24,334 bases of DNA from an uncultured Clostridia bacterium (GTDB taxonomy: Bacteria > Bacillota > Clostridia > HGM11514). The notes under the pieces were generated by a model. It worked only from the letters and a program-made list of their open reading frames with translations, was not told where the DNA came from and ran no database searches. Positions within the stretch are counted from its first letter, which is position 1. Each line of letters starts with the position of its first letter. The position numbers and the translations under genes were made by a program. Location of the stretch: positions 1 to 24,334 of the forward strand of contig CABSMD010000014.1 of the NCBI GenBank assembly GCA_902478725.1, in the 5' to 3' direction. Shown here one piece after another: positions 8,065-16,308 of the stretch.

Positions 8065-10096
8065 ACGATAGCTGTCTGTTTCTTTTACAACGATAATAGA
8101 GGCCACACAATCCACTGCGGGTAAGCGCATCCTTACAGGTTAATTCCACCGCCGGATGCCGGTAGGACAGGGGCATGTAATAACGATCCATTTCCGTGGC
8201 GGTATCCTCAATTTCCTGCCAAATCCCCTGCGTATCTTCCGCGCAGCGAAGTGCTTCGTAATAGGCTACGAAAAGGGTCATCAGGCGCATGATATCACGC
8301 CCGTACCGCACACCGCGCAGGTCTTCCCCAATCCTCTGCGCAATCGTGTTTTCCGCCTCGTGAAAACGGGTATCGGTCGGGTTTACGGGAATGCCCGCGA
8401 CCGGTTTAAGCCTGGCAAGGAAGCCCTGTACGGCATTCCGCCTTGTTTCCTCCATGATACCCAGCGCTTCCTCAAGAAGACGAACGGATTCCTCCCCCTT
8501 TTCCACAATATCGCCGCCCAGATGGCTGTCTGACGGGAAGGGTTCGCTGGGTTTTTGACCGTCCCAGTTTAAGAGATTGGACAGGGCACTCTTCGTCCCC
8601 CATGCGCGCCAGCTTGACGAGTTGACAAACGCCTGTTCAATCAACTCGTAAGCCCGCTGCATGTCTTTCTGTTGAGCACCGTAACGGTCGCAGAAATACT
8701 GTTCTATAAATGCATCACAATCGGTATTAATATCCCAGCAAAGCTGGGCATACAAAAGCTGTGTCAGGTTTCGCACACCCCAGCAGAGCATCGGCAGGTG
8801 CATATAGGTCATTCCTCGCACGCCTGCCTCATAATAATGGGGCAAATCTTGTGTCATTGTCCGGTTAAACAGCAGGGGCATATCTTCAAATTTGGATACG
8901 TTATAGTATTCCCCCACCATAACGGGGATGTCTCCCCACCCCTTCAGGTTATCGTCATAATAAGAATTATAGGAACAAGATGCCTCCGCAAAGGAGTGCT
9001 CATAGCAACGGATGATCGGATAGTAAACAACATAATCGCCGGAGGAGCGCAGATTTTGGGGTATCCCATTGACCGGCGGAACCAGGGTCGCCGTCCCCTC
9101 ATAGGCACACATCACCAGCCGGACAGCATGGTCGAGCCGCCCGTCCGCCATTGCCTGATCCAGATATCCACGCAGATAGGACAAAAAATGCAGGGCCTGG
9201 TCGGTGCTATTGCCCAAGCCGCAGCAGGTTTTACATTGACAGCTGCTCCCCCAGGTATCAAACCCCCACACGTCGATCCGGTCGGCTTGGTACCACTCCC
9301 CGTTTATGTAACCCAACAGTTCTTCGGCCAAAAACGCCAGAAGCCCTGGATTGCTCATGCAAAACTGGGTATACTGGGCTCTCTCTTTGGTGCGCTGTCC
9401 GCTTGCAGGAAGGCCGTACCACTCAGGATACTCCTCCCACAATGTCCTGCCTGACGGCATAACACGGTCAGGCGATAGTATCTTTTCAAAAATATGGCCG
9501 CCGGATTTAAACTGCATTCCCAATTTGTTTTGCAGCGCGCCGGTATAGGGACGGTAGGTACACAGGTTCAGCCGGTTGCGCGCCATCCACAGCCAAAGCT
9601 CCTCCGAATCCTTAAGCGGCCCCTCAAAATCAAAGCCGCGTCCCAAGGTCATGCTGGGCTGAACCCGTTTTTCGGTTTTGGACAGTATCAATTCGTCCGA
9701 TGGGGATGGCAGGACATCACCCGCCGCACCGGGATACAGCCAACGTACGCCCTGCATCCGCAAAAACTCATACGCTCCGTATAGTACACCGGCGCGATCG
9801 CCGCCAACGATTTCAACGCCATTCGGCACGGGCCTGATACAAAATGAGCCGGATACGCTCCCTTCTTCCTCTATCCGCAGGGATATTGAAAAGCTATCCT
9901 GCGGTACTGTTCCCGCATAGGCAGTCTGATGCCCCAGCTTCTCTAGGTAACGGCCCAATTCCGACGCGGCAAACGAGAGGGTACAGCGCGCCGCGCGCAC
10001 GGGTTCTTTACGAAAATCAATCCCTTTTTCCTCCCCCGCCCAGAGCAGGGTACTCTTGTGCGCGTCAGGGTAGGGTATTGCAATGGTTATCTTCAT
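8063..10096 (-). CDS. DUF4838 domain protein, predicted cytoplasmic glycoside hydrolase
   Basis: The N-terminal 140 or so residues resemble the alpha-glucuronidase (GH67) N-terminal or GH20b-like domain: AASELGRYLEKLGH, then VEIVGGDRAGVLYGAYEFLR and GVRWLYPG. The following TIM-barrel-like DUF4838 region shows SGGHIFEKILSP, EYPEWYGL, FCMSNPGL and DVWGFDTWGSSCQCKTCCG, then MVGEYYN and a helical C-terminus. There is no signal peptide. DUF4838 has no firmly assigned activity known to me; exo-glycosidase action on uronic-acid or hexosamine residues is a guess from the fold. Start: ATG after GGAGGAG at 5 nt, giving MKITIAIPYPD; earlier in-frame ATGs overlap the ribosome site. It lies 91 bp behind the stalk-domain beta-helix gene and is probably co-transcribed with it. 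Confidence 0.85.
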   Translation of the reverse strand: MKITIAIPYPDAHKSTLLWAGEEKGIDFRKEPVRAARCTLSFAASELGRYLEKLGHQTAYAGTVPQDSFSISLRIEEEGSVSGSFCIRPVPNGVEIVGGDRAGVLYGAYEFLRMQGVRWLYPGAAGDVLPSPSDELILSKTEKRVQPSMTLGRGFDFEGPLKDSEELWLWMARNRLNLCTYRPYTGALQNKLGMQFKSGGHIFEKILSPDRVMPSGRTLWEEYPEWYGLPASGQRTKERAQYTQFCMSNPGLLAFLAEELLGYINGEWYQADRIDVWGFDTWGSSCQCKTCCGLGNSTDQALHFLSYLRGYLDQAMADGRLDHAVRLVMCAYEGTATLVPPVNGIPQNLRSSGDYVVYYPIIRCYEHSFAEASCSYNSYYDDNLKGWGDIPVMVGEYYNVSKFEDMPLLFNRTMTQDLPHYYEAGVRGMTYMHLPMLCWGVRNLTQLLYAQLCWDINTDCDAFIEQYFCDRYGAQQKDMQRAYELIEQAFVNSSSWRAWGTKSALSNLLNWDGQKPSEPFPSDSHLGGDIVEKGEESVRLLEEALGIMEETRRNAVQGFLARLKPVAGIPVNPTDTRFHEAENTIAQRIGEDLRGVRYGRDIMRLMTLFVAYYEALRCAEDTQGIWQEIEDTATEMDRYYMPLSYRHPAVELTCKDALTRSGLCGLYYRCKRNRQLS

Positions 10097-10114
10097 GCTC
10101 TCCTCCATAGCAAA

Positions 10115-10166
10115 GGGAGACTGGGACAAAACCATTTTCTCCAATGGCTTTGCCCGCCAGTCCCCC
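10115..10166 (-). other. Long intercistronic stem-loop
   Basis: On the minus strand GGGGGACTGG pairs with CCAGTCTCCC (one mismatch), and inside it CAAAGCCATT pairs with AATGGTTTTG (one G-U). It fills most of the gap between the beta-helix gene and the DUF4838 gene and ends just before the latter's ribosome site. No U-tract follows, so it looks more like an mRNA processing or stability element than a full terminator. Confidence 0.6.
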
Positions 10167-10187
10167 GCATTTTATGATGCTGTAATA

Positions 10188-12728
10188 CTATTGTACCGAG
10201 ATGTTACGGATGAGGATATCAATGATCCCGGTATCCTCCTCGGTTACGATATCCTTCTTCTCGCTCATGACGATCAGGCCCCGGTCATCCCAGAACACCT
10301 GCTTGCCAAGCGCCTCCACAATCGCGCGCAGCGGGATCAGGGTACGGTCGTTGATCGTCTGCGCCGGCACGTCAAGCTCGACGGTCTCACTGCCCACCGT
10401 CATCTTTTTGCTGTCGATCACCAGCGTGATGGTTTTGCCCGCCGATTCCACCGTGACGGTCTGGGTATTGCCGTCCCAGCCCACCTTAGCACCAAAGCTC
10501 TCAGCGATGAAGCGGACAGGCACCAGGGTGCGGTCGTCCACAACCAGAGGGGTGACATCCATGTTGTCAGGGTCTACAAATGTCTTTTTGCCCAGCGCTA
10601 CCGCACGGGGAGAACCAATGAACAGGGTGACAGACTCTTTTTCAACTGCTTCCGCATCGTCATCGAGCAAGCCGATTTTGGTAAAATCGAAAGTCTCAAA
10701 TTCCGGCAGCTTTTCCTTGATTTCACTGTCGTCTTTGACGGTAAAGTTACCGTTTTTGAAGTCTACAAAGGAATCGGTGCTTTTGATCACAATGTTGTTC
10801 TCCACCGTCCCGTACTTGGTAACCTCTTCGGTTAACTCATAACCGGACGATTTATATTCCACGTTATTCTTGATTACATTGTATTTCGGAACCTCCGGCT
10901 GATCTTTTAAGATATTTTCCAGCTCCGGATATTTTTCCTTCCAAATACCGTTATCATAGGGTACCGCCTTGAGGTAGTTACGGATTTCACTGCCCTCGCC
11001 GGATGCCATCCAGGTCAGTCCACGGCTATCAAACCGGAACGGTTCGGAACAATTGATCATGATATTATTTGTAAAGGTGTTGTAACGTCCGCCGCCATAG
11101 AGAGCCACGGCCGCGATATCCTTGAATACATTGCTGTATACCTCGGCACTGGAGAACATATCGTCTAAGTAGATTGCCTGCGACTTCATGCCGGTGGTGG
11201 TATCAATCAGCTTAAAGTCATGGATATAATTGTAACGGATCTTGTTGCCGCGCGATTCCCAATGCCGGCCGGCATAGATCGCGCCCGCATCGGCGGTATC
11301 TTTACATACGTCAGATACATCATTGTATTCGATGATATGGTCGTTTCCACCGAACTGGATGGCGATGTTGGCACAGTCAGACAACTTATTATAGTCCACC
11401 ACAAGGCCCACGCCTTCGATACGAATACCAGGTGCACCAGTCTTTTTGATCTGCTGGAAGCGGACGATTTCGTTGTTGGTCACGTAGCTCTCACCCGGTG
11501 TAAGGGTCGGCACGTCACCGCTGGTCATCTGAACACCGCTGCCGCCGACATCATGGATATAGCAACCGGTTACGCCGCTTTTTTTCACATTGCTCATCTC
11601 AATAACGGTACCGCTGATATTATCGAATTCACAATCGGCAATGACGATTTCCTCGCCACCTTTGACGGTAATACCACAATCGAGGCCTTTTTGGATATGT
11701 AAGCCCTTGATTTGGATGTTGGAGGAACCCTCCATCGTAATGAATGGTTCGCTGAAGGTGATGAAGTCGATTACGCTATCGTTTTTCACCTCTTTTGGCG
11801 GATACAGATAGAGGATGCCGGATTCGCGGTCAAGATACCACTCGCCCGGCTGGTCGAGTTCTTCAAGCAGGTTGAAGAAGTAAAAACGGCGTTCCGCCGC
11901 GAGACCGTAGACACTCGGGTACTCGGTGCTGATGGTGTTTTTGTTCTTAAAATCAATCGTCGCCTGCAGGGTTGCTTCCGCCCAGTCATGCATAAAGAAG
12001 CCATAGATCCAGATGTCGTTTGCCTCTTTCCAGTTGGAAAGGCGGTTATCGGTCACGGTAAATTTCATGCCCTCGCCTTTATGCTCCTCAACATGGTTGG
12101 CCGAGCCGCTATGCTTTGTGCAGTCGCGTACATTCGCACCGGTTTCGATGATAGTACCGGTCATCAGGTAGTCGTTGTTCGGATAGCGGGCAATCGTCAT
12201 AGCCTTCCCGTCAATCATCAGGGTCGGCGAATAGGGCGCCGCCGCATACCCAAAGCCCGACATATGGATGCTGCCGTAATCGGTGATTCCCAGGTCTTTG
12301 AGGCTGACGCTGACCACCTTGTCACGGGCGTTCTTGTCCACGATCCTAGTTTTGATCGCCTCGTCCGACAGGGGCTTGAAGGAAGTATAGTCAAGCTCGT
12401 TTGTCGCTGTAAAGACTACCTCTTCGTCCATGTAGGCCCGGTAGACCGTATCCTTATCCTGCGCACCCAGCACGAAGGACTCAGACACCTCGTATACCCC
12501 GCCGCGGATATTGACCACAGCAGGCTTGTTCTGTGCGCGCACGGTGTCGCGCGCCTTCTCCAATGTGGCAAACGGCGCGTCGATCGTGCCGTTTGCACTG
12601 TCGCTACCGTCTTTCGCGACATAAAGGGTCAGGACGCTGTCATCCGCCGCAAATACAGAGATGGGCAACAGCATGCAGCAAAGAAAAACCAATGCCAATA
12701 CTGCAGGTAATACTCTTTTCATTTTCAT
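10188..12728 (-). CDS. Secreted right-handed beta-helix enzyme, GH141-like, with C-terminal stalk domain
   Basis: An 846-residue exported protein. The signal peptide has KMKRV, a hydrophobic core and a cleavage site near SVFA-ADD. The mature start LYVAKDGSDSANGT, then APFATLEKARDTVR and INIRGGVYE-like residues, is typical of GH141-related beta-helix proteins, a family that includes alpha-L-fucosidase and xylanase activities. Beta-helix coils continue to about residue 690 (NHIIEYNDVSDV-like, DAGAIYAGRHW, IRYNYIHDF). Residues 700-830 form a copper-amine-oxidase-N/stalk domain with two repeats (DDRTLVPVRFIAESFGAKVGW and NDRTLIPLRAIVEALG), a non-catalytic surface module in Firmicutes. AAGGAGG precedes the start. 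The catalytic part is homologous to the SLH-anchored protein at the right edge of the window. The exact substrate is unknown; pectic side chains are inferred from neighbours. Confidence 0.88.
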   Translation of the reverse strand: MKMKRVLPAVLALVFLCCMLLPISVFAADDSVLTLYVAKDGSDSANGTIDAPFATLEKARDTVRAQNKPAVVNIRGGVYEVSESFVLGAQDKDTVYRAYMDEEVVFTATNELDYTSFKPLSDEAIKTRIVDKNARDKVVSVSLKDLGITDYGSIHMSGFGYAAAPYSPTLMIDGKAMTIARYPNNDYLMTGTIIETGANVRDCTKHSGSANHVEEHKGEGMKFTVTDNRLSNWKEANDIWIYGFFMHDWAEATLQATIDFKNKNTISTEYPSVYGLAAERRFYFFNLLEELDQPGEWYLDRESGILYLYPPKEVKNDSVIDFITFSEPFITMEGSSNIQIKGLHIQKGLDCGITVKGGEEIVIADCEFDNISGTVIEMSNVKKSGVTGCYIHDVGGSGVQMTSGDVPTLTPGESYVTNNEIVRFQQIKKTGAPGIRIEGVGLVVDYNKLSDCANIAIQFGGNDHIIEYNDVSDVCKDTADAGAIYAGRHWESRGNKIRYNYIHDFKLIDTTTGMKSQAIYLDDMFSSAEVYSNVFKDIAAVALYGGGRYNTFTNNIMINCSEPFRFDSRGLTWMASGEGSEIRNYLKAVPYDNGIWKEKYPELENILKDQPEVPKYNVIKNNVEYKSSGYELTEEVTKYGTVENNIVIKSTDSFVDFKNGNFTVKDDSEIKEKLPEFETFDFTKIGLLDDDAEAVEKESVTLFIGSPRAVALGKKTFVDPDNMDVTPLVVDDRTLVPVRFIAESFGAKVGWDGNTQTVTVESAGKTITLVIDSKKMTVGSETVELDVPAQTINDRTLIPLRAIVEALGKQVFWDDRGLIVMSEKKDIVTEEDTGIIDILIRNISVQ

Positions 12729-12783
12729 GATTCCTCCTTAAATGTGATGTATAGTAAAATAATGTTGCCAAGGTTGATAATGA

Positions 12784-12819
12784 GTGGTATAGGGTACCAG
12801 GAAACCCGGTACCCACCAC
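12784..12819. other. Stem-loop in the leader of the beta-helix gene
   Basis: GGGTACC pairs with GGTACCC around a 9-nt loop, extended by GTGGT/ACCAC. It lies about 55 nt before the start codon. No T-run follows on either strand, so it is not a clear terminator. No gene is seen in the surrounding 139-bp gap. Confidence 0.4.
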
Positions 12820-12867
12820 ATAAAAAGGAGATGAAGAAGAAACCCAAATATAGGTAATAAGCATTTA

Positions 12868-13275
12868 TTAATCCAGCAGGCGTTTGACCACGCTGGCCGC
12901 CTGCGCACGGGTGGTATCCTCCCACGGCGCGAATGAACCGTCAGGCATACCTCCAATCAGGCCAACCGAAGCGGCAACGTCCACATAAGCGTACGCCCAC
13001 CCGGATATTTGATCGCGATCTGAGAAATTCCCAATCGCGCCCTTTGTTTCGGAAAGCCCCATAAAGGCGCGGGCCTTACACAAAATCACCGCCATCTCTT
13101 CACGGGTGATCCGGTCGTCCGGCCAGAAATAACCGTCGAAATTGACGATCAGGCCGACGTTCGCCGCCGCGTTTCCATATGATGTCACCTCATATTTAAT
13201 ATACCGTCTTACATAGGTCTTGTCAACTAACAATTCTTTCCCTACCTGTCGGGAATCCAGGTATTTGAGGCTCAT
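12868..13275 (-). pseudogene. SLH-domain C-terminal fragment of a broken surface protein
   Basis: The open frame holds the end of one SLH domain (VGLIVNFDGYFWPDDRITRE, EMAVILCKARAF) and one more complete SLH domain (AYVDVAASVGLIGGMPDGSF, TTRAQAASVVKRLLD). It aligns closely with the last two SLH domains of the large protein at the right edge, including FDGYF-PDD-ITREEMAV and TTRA-AAS. The first 30 residues do not look like SLH, the codon for the first Met has no ribosome site and there is no signal peptide, so it cannot be exported or anchor anything. Together with the signal-peptide fragment just upstream it is best read as the remnant of a third SLH-anchored protein with its middle deleted. 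Confidence 0.7.
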
Positions 13276-13460
13276 CCATTCTGTTTGTTTCCGAAGGTTG
13301 ATTCAAAAGTAGGCTACGCAGGACGTATCAACTATAGGTAATACCAATGTTGTGTGTATTTTTTATCAAGCATATTTTTTCGGTCTCAAAATTCTGTTCG
13401 TTTGTGTTGTCCAGTAGACCAGAATTACAATGCTTCTCTCCAAACCTTCATAACGCATCG

Positions 13461-13747
13461 TCACGCAGGCGTTTCCTTCGCAAAGCGAAGCTCCTGTCCG
13501 CCGCTAAAGCGAGGACAGACGGATACTGTTTGAAAGATCACTCCGCTTGTAACGGCAGCCTTTTTACCAGCCGCGCTCACGCCTTTGACGACGATACTAC
13601 CGGTTTGACTGATCGTATATGTATTTTGTGTATTTGAGAGGTCGAGGTATTCATACGTTGCCGCAAACGCACAGGTAAACATTGATGTAAGCAAAAGCAG
13701 ACTTAACAGGCTAAGCGTAACTCTTTTACTTAATGCCCTCTTTCCAT
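13461..13747 (-). pseudogene. N-terminal signal-peptide fragment of the same broken secreted protein
   Basis: A frame reads KRVTLSLLSLLLLTSMFTCA then FAATYEYLDLSNTQNTYTIS, a clear signal peptide and mature start, and stops after about 75 residues in a hairpin region. The ribosome site GGGAGG is followed by an ATG at 13747 that is out of frame with the signal peptide and hits a stop after five codons, so a 1-base frameshift appears to lie between start and signal peptide. Only a weak in-frame TTG near 13694 would begin within the hydrophobic core. It sits about 40 bp behind the solute-binding lipoprotein gene. I do not recognise the mature part. Confidence 0.6.
13476..13518. other. Two adjacent hairpins inside the pseudogene region
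   Basis: CTTCGC/GCGAAG with loop AAA (13476-13490) is followed by CTGTCC/GGACAG enclosing CGCT/AGCG (13494-13518). They coincide with the point where the signal-peptide fragment loses coding character, and may mark an inserted repeat or the deletion junction. The 13276-13460 stretch beside them shows no gene. Confidence 0.45.
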
Positions 13748-13789
13748 TCCTCCCTATATATTCCTCTCTTGACTATTCGGGCTTCTTTC

Positions 13790-15235
13790 TTATTTATTGC
13801 CCTTTTTCCACTCATCGTACTGCTTTTGAATTTCGTCCATTACCTTCTGTTTGCCAGCCGTATCCTTTTTCTCTAAATATTGTGGAAGAATCTTTTCCGG
13901 ATCGTCCAAGCCATTTGACAGAATACCGGAAAACTCCTTCGATACCGCACTGAGCTGGGATATTTCACTTTCCACCGGACGAGGATCAAAGCTAAAGCTG
14001 ATGTTGGGGTCGACGGGCGCTTCCATGTTCGCCTTTTCGGTTTCCTCCCACACGGTATCCTCATAGCCCGGCATGATATAGGCTAAAAATTGGTTTCCGA
14101 TCAGGTACTCCGCGACATAATAGGAACCGGATTCGCGCTCGGCGTGGGTATCGTCAAGCATATGGTAGTCCCTGCCCTCGATGCCGTAGGCCATCAGGTT
14201 AAACAGATATTTGTCGGTCTGCATCAGCTCTAAGAGTTTGAGCGCACGAACCGGGTTTTTGCTGTTATAGCTAACCGCCGTCATGGTTCCCTGGATGCCC
14301 GCACGGGTCAGCGCCGGCTCGCAGGTGGACACTTGGATGATCTCAAATGGGTATTGGAGGTGGAATTTCGCCTCCACGCCCGGCAACGACCTGTTGTATC
14401 GGCTGAAAATTTTGCCCGCCCGGATGACAGAGGCTTCGTCGGTCATGGTTGCCACGTCCGCCGGGAAAAAGCCCTTTTGGTACCAATCCCGCATGATCTT
14501 ATAGTTGTCCATGTTATTTTCATCTTTGTCGAACACCTTGCCGTCCTTGTTGATGTAAAAGCCCTGCACAAAGGTCTCATCCCTGGTGTCGAACTGGTCG
14601 ACGGTTCCGCCACGAATCGGAATAACATTGGGCTCGCTGTCCTTGACCGTTTGGTAGATCTGCGTCAGGTCATCCAACGATTTGATCTCCCGCACAGGCA
14701 GGTTGTACTTTTCCACGATATCCTTTTTAAACCACATCCCCCTCTGTTCATACATGACCTGGTTCATCGGCACACCATAGATCTGACCGTTGATTCGGGT
14801 TGCGTCCCACATATCGTCCGAAAACAGGGTCTTGAGCTTCGGCGTCTTCTCCAGCAGCTGATCCAGTTCGAGATAAGCGCCGTTTGCGACGTTGGTCGGA
14901 TAGTCGTTGTTCCCCTGCGCGGTCCAGACAAGGTCATATTCCTCGTTGGCCGCCATCACCATCTGCATTTTCTGCTTGTAGTCTCCAGGCTGGACGAATT
15001 TCAAATCCAGCTTTGCATTGATTTTTTCTTTGAGATACTTGTTGACTTCCGCCAGTACCTCCGCACTTCCGGAAGGTTCGCTCGCCATGATGTACCAGGT
15101 GAGTGTCACCTCTTTACTCATGTCGTCTTCGGTGTTTACCGCCGTGTTCTGATTGCCGCCACAGGCCGTCAGCACGGCACACAGCAGGCTGACGCACAGC
15201 AGCAAAGCTGCAAGTTTTTTTAAATATCCTTTCAT
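13790..15235 (-). CDS. Sugar ABC transporter solute-binding lipoprotein (DUF3502-type)
   Basis: Extracellular receptor for an oligosaccharide ABC importer. The N-terminus KGYLKKLAALLLCVSL continues to the lipobox LTAC-GG, so the protein should be lipid-anchored at Cys. The body is a family 1 solute-binding protein (VTLTWYIMASEPSGSAEVLA, YDLVWTAQGNNDYP, INGQIYGVPMNQVM, PVRALKLLELMQTD), and the C-terminal part with SFDPRPVESEISQL looks like the DUF3502 domain of LplA/YtcQ-type receptors. About 480 residues is normal. Start: ATG 7 nt behind AAAGGAGG; the ATG six bases earlier abuts the ribosome site. No permease or ATPase gene is in the window, so partners must be encoded elsewhere. Divergent from the AraC gene, which probably controls it. 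Confidence 0.93.
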   Translation of the reverse strand: MKGYLKKLAALLLCVSLLCAVLTACGGNQNTAVNTEDDMSKEVTLTWYIMASEPSGSAEVLAEVNKYLKEKINAKLDLKFVQPGDYKQKMQMVMAANEEYDLVWTAQGNNDYPTNVANGAYLELDQLLEKTPKLKTLFSDDMWDATRINGQIYGVPMNQVMYEQRGMWFKKDIVEKYNLPVREIKSLDDLTQIYQTVKDSEPNVIPIRGGTVDQFDTRDETFVQGFYINKDGKVFDKDENNMDNYKIMRDWYQKGFFPADVATMTDEASVIRAGKIFSRYNRSLPGVEAKFHLQYPFEIIQVSTCEPALTRAGIQGTMTAVSYNSKNPVRALKLLELMQTDKYLFNLMAYGIEGRDYHMLDDTHAERESGSYYVAEYLIGNQFLAYIMPGYEDTVWEETEKANMEAPVDPNISFSFDPRPVESEISQLSAVSKEFSGILSNGLDDPEKILPQYLEKKDTAGKQKVMDEIQKQYDEWKKGNK

Positions 15236-15264
15236 TGCCATTCCTCCTTTTTGATTCTACACAA

Positions 15265-15293
15265 ATTATACAACGCCCCACTTTTTCCTGCAA
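15265..15293 (-). promoter_or_regulatory. Sigma-A promoter of the solute-binding protein gene
   Basis: On the minus strand TTGCAG and TATAAT are separated by exactly 17 bp, about 30 nt before the start codon. The perfect -10 and the spacing make this a strong prediction. Confidence 0.78.
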
Positions 15294-15367
15294 TCGTTTT
15301 AGATCATCTCCCTAAAAATCGAATGTAATTAAAAAAAATCGCAAGAATTTATTGCAAAAACCACGAC

Positions 15368-15396
15368 TTGACTTTTTGGCTTTTTTCTTTCATAAT
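15368..15396 (+). promoter_or_regulatory. Sigma-A promoter of the araC-family gene
   Basis: TTGACT and CATAAT are separated by 17 bp, 37 nt before the ATG. It faces away from the solute-binding protein promoter; the roughly 75 bp between the two -35 boxes is very A/T-rich (runs of A and T) and is the natural place for regulator binding. Confidence 0.75.
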
Positions 15397-15433
15397 GAAG
15401 GTAACGGGCTTTACTAAAAAAGGAGGAAAAATC

Positions 15434-16303
15434 ATGCCGGATACAGATTTGGAACAGGGCCGATCCCTATACCGTGAGCTTGCATCACCGGTCGTCGTGT
15501 ATCACAATTCCGGCGAACGGCCGTTCATCGCGGTGCCACACCTGCATTCCCAGGTCGAAATCTACTACAACATCCGCGGCGGACAGAGCTTCTTTGTCAA
15601 CAATATTTTCTACCCCTGCGGGCCGAATGACCTGTTTGTCGTGCCCCAGACGCAGATTCACAAGGCAGTGGTAGAGAAAAACACCACCTATGAACGATGC
15701 ATCATCAACATTGACACCACCATACTGTCCTCTATTAATCATCTGCCCAACATGCACTACCGGCCTCTGGGCTGGCTTAACGAAGTCGGAAAGATCAAGC
15801 CGCACAAGGTACACTTAAACGACCGGGAGCACAAGCTGTTTTTGGACCTGATCAAAAACTATAACAAGCTGGAGGAGGGGGAAGATGAGATTATGCTGCT
15901 GATCGCTTTGCTGAAAATCCTGCGCTTTGTCGGCGCGCTGTACGCTAAATCCTCCAGCGCGGATTTTGAACGGTGTACCCCCGCATCCTGGTCGGATAAG
16001 GCGATTTCCTATATAGAATGCAATGTAAAAGACAGGTTTTCGATCAAGGAGGTCGCCCAGAAGCTGTTTGTCAACGAGAACTACCTCTGCGCCAAGTTCA
16101 AGGAGGAGACCGACATGACGATCAACCGCTATATCATCCTGCGCAAGGTCGCCGAGGCCAAGCGCCTGCTCTACAGCGGCGCGAGCGTAAAGGAGGCTTG
16201 CAACGGGGCGGGGTTTCATGATTATTCCAACTTTATCCGCACCTTCCGCAAGGAGGAGGGGATCTCCCCAAGCAAACTGCGCAAGCTGACCGATCCACTG
16301 TAA
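15434..16303 (+). CDS. AraC-family transcriptional regulator
   Basis: A sugar-responsive DNA-binding protein of 289 residues. The N-terminal cupin-like arm shows HLHSQVEIYYNIRGGQSFFV and PNDLFVVPQTQIHK. The C-terminal third has the two helix-turn-helix motifs: FSIKEVAQKLFVNENYLCAK then FKEETDMTINRYI, and SVKEACNGAGFHDYSNFIRT then FRKEEGISPSKLRKL. There is no membrane segment, so it is a soluble one-component sensor. Start: ATG 7 nt behind GGAGG; an in-frame TTG at 15368 lies in the -35 box and is not credible. It is divergent from the lipoprotein gene and central in the hydrolase locus, so it likely activates the uptake and degradation genes on the matching sugar. Confidence 0.93.
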   Translation: MPDTDLEQGRSLYRELASPVVVYHNSGERPFIAVPHLHSQVEIYYNIRGGQSFFVNNIFYPCGPNDLFVVPQTQIHKAVVEKNTTYERCIINIDTTILSSINHLPNMHYRPLGWLNEVGKIKPHKVHLNDREHKLFLDLIKNYNKLEEGEDEIMLLIALLKILRFVGALYAKSSSADFERCTPASWSDKAISYIECNVKDRFSIKEVAQKLFVNENYLCAKFKEETDMTINRYIILRKVAEAKRLLYSGASVKEACNGAGFHDYSNFIRTFRKEEGISPSKLRKLTDPL

Positions 16304-16308
16304 AAAAG

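Noticed and set aside
8672..9454. 260-codon plus-strand frame opposite the DUF4838 gene
   Set aside because: Antisense to a conserved protein, no recognisable domain or start signal.
11712..12710. 332-codon plus-strand open frame opposite the beta-helix gene
   Set aside because: It is antisense to a clearly recognisable secreted protein, has no family motif and no ribosome site; a shadow of GC-biased codon use.
12784..12819. Riboswitch or terminator upstream of the beta-helix gene
   Set aside because: Only a single simple stem without a U-tract or any known aptamer motif.
13324..13333. GACGTATCAA shared with the SLH coding sequence
   Set aside because: The match is short and on the opposite strand relative to the SLH coding direction, so it is most likely chance.
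14333..15223. 296-codon plus-strand frame opposite the lipoprotein gene
   Set aside because: Antisense shadow; the minus strand encodes a complete receptor with lipobox and promoter.
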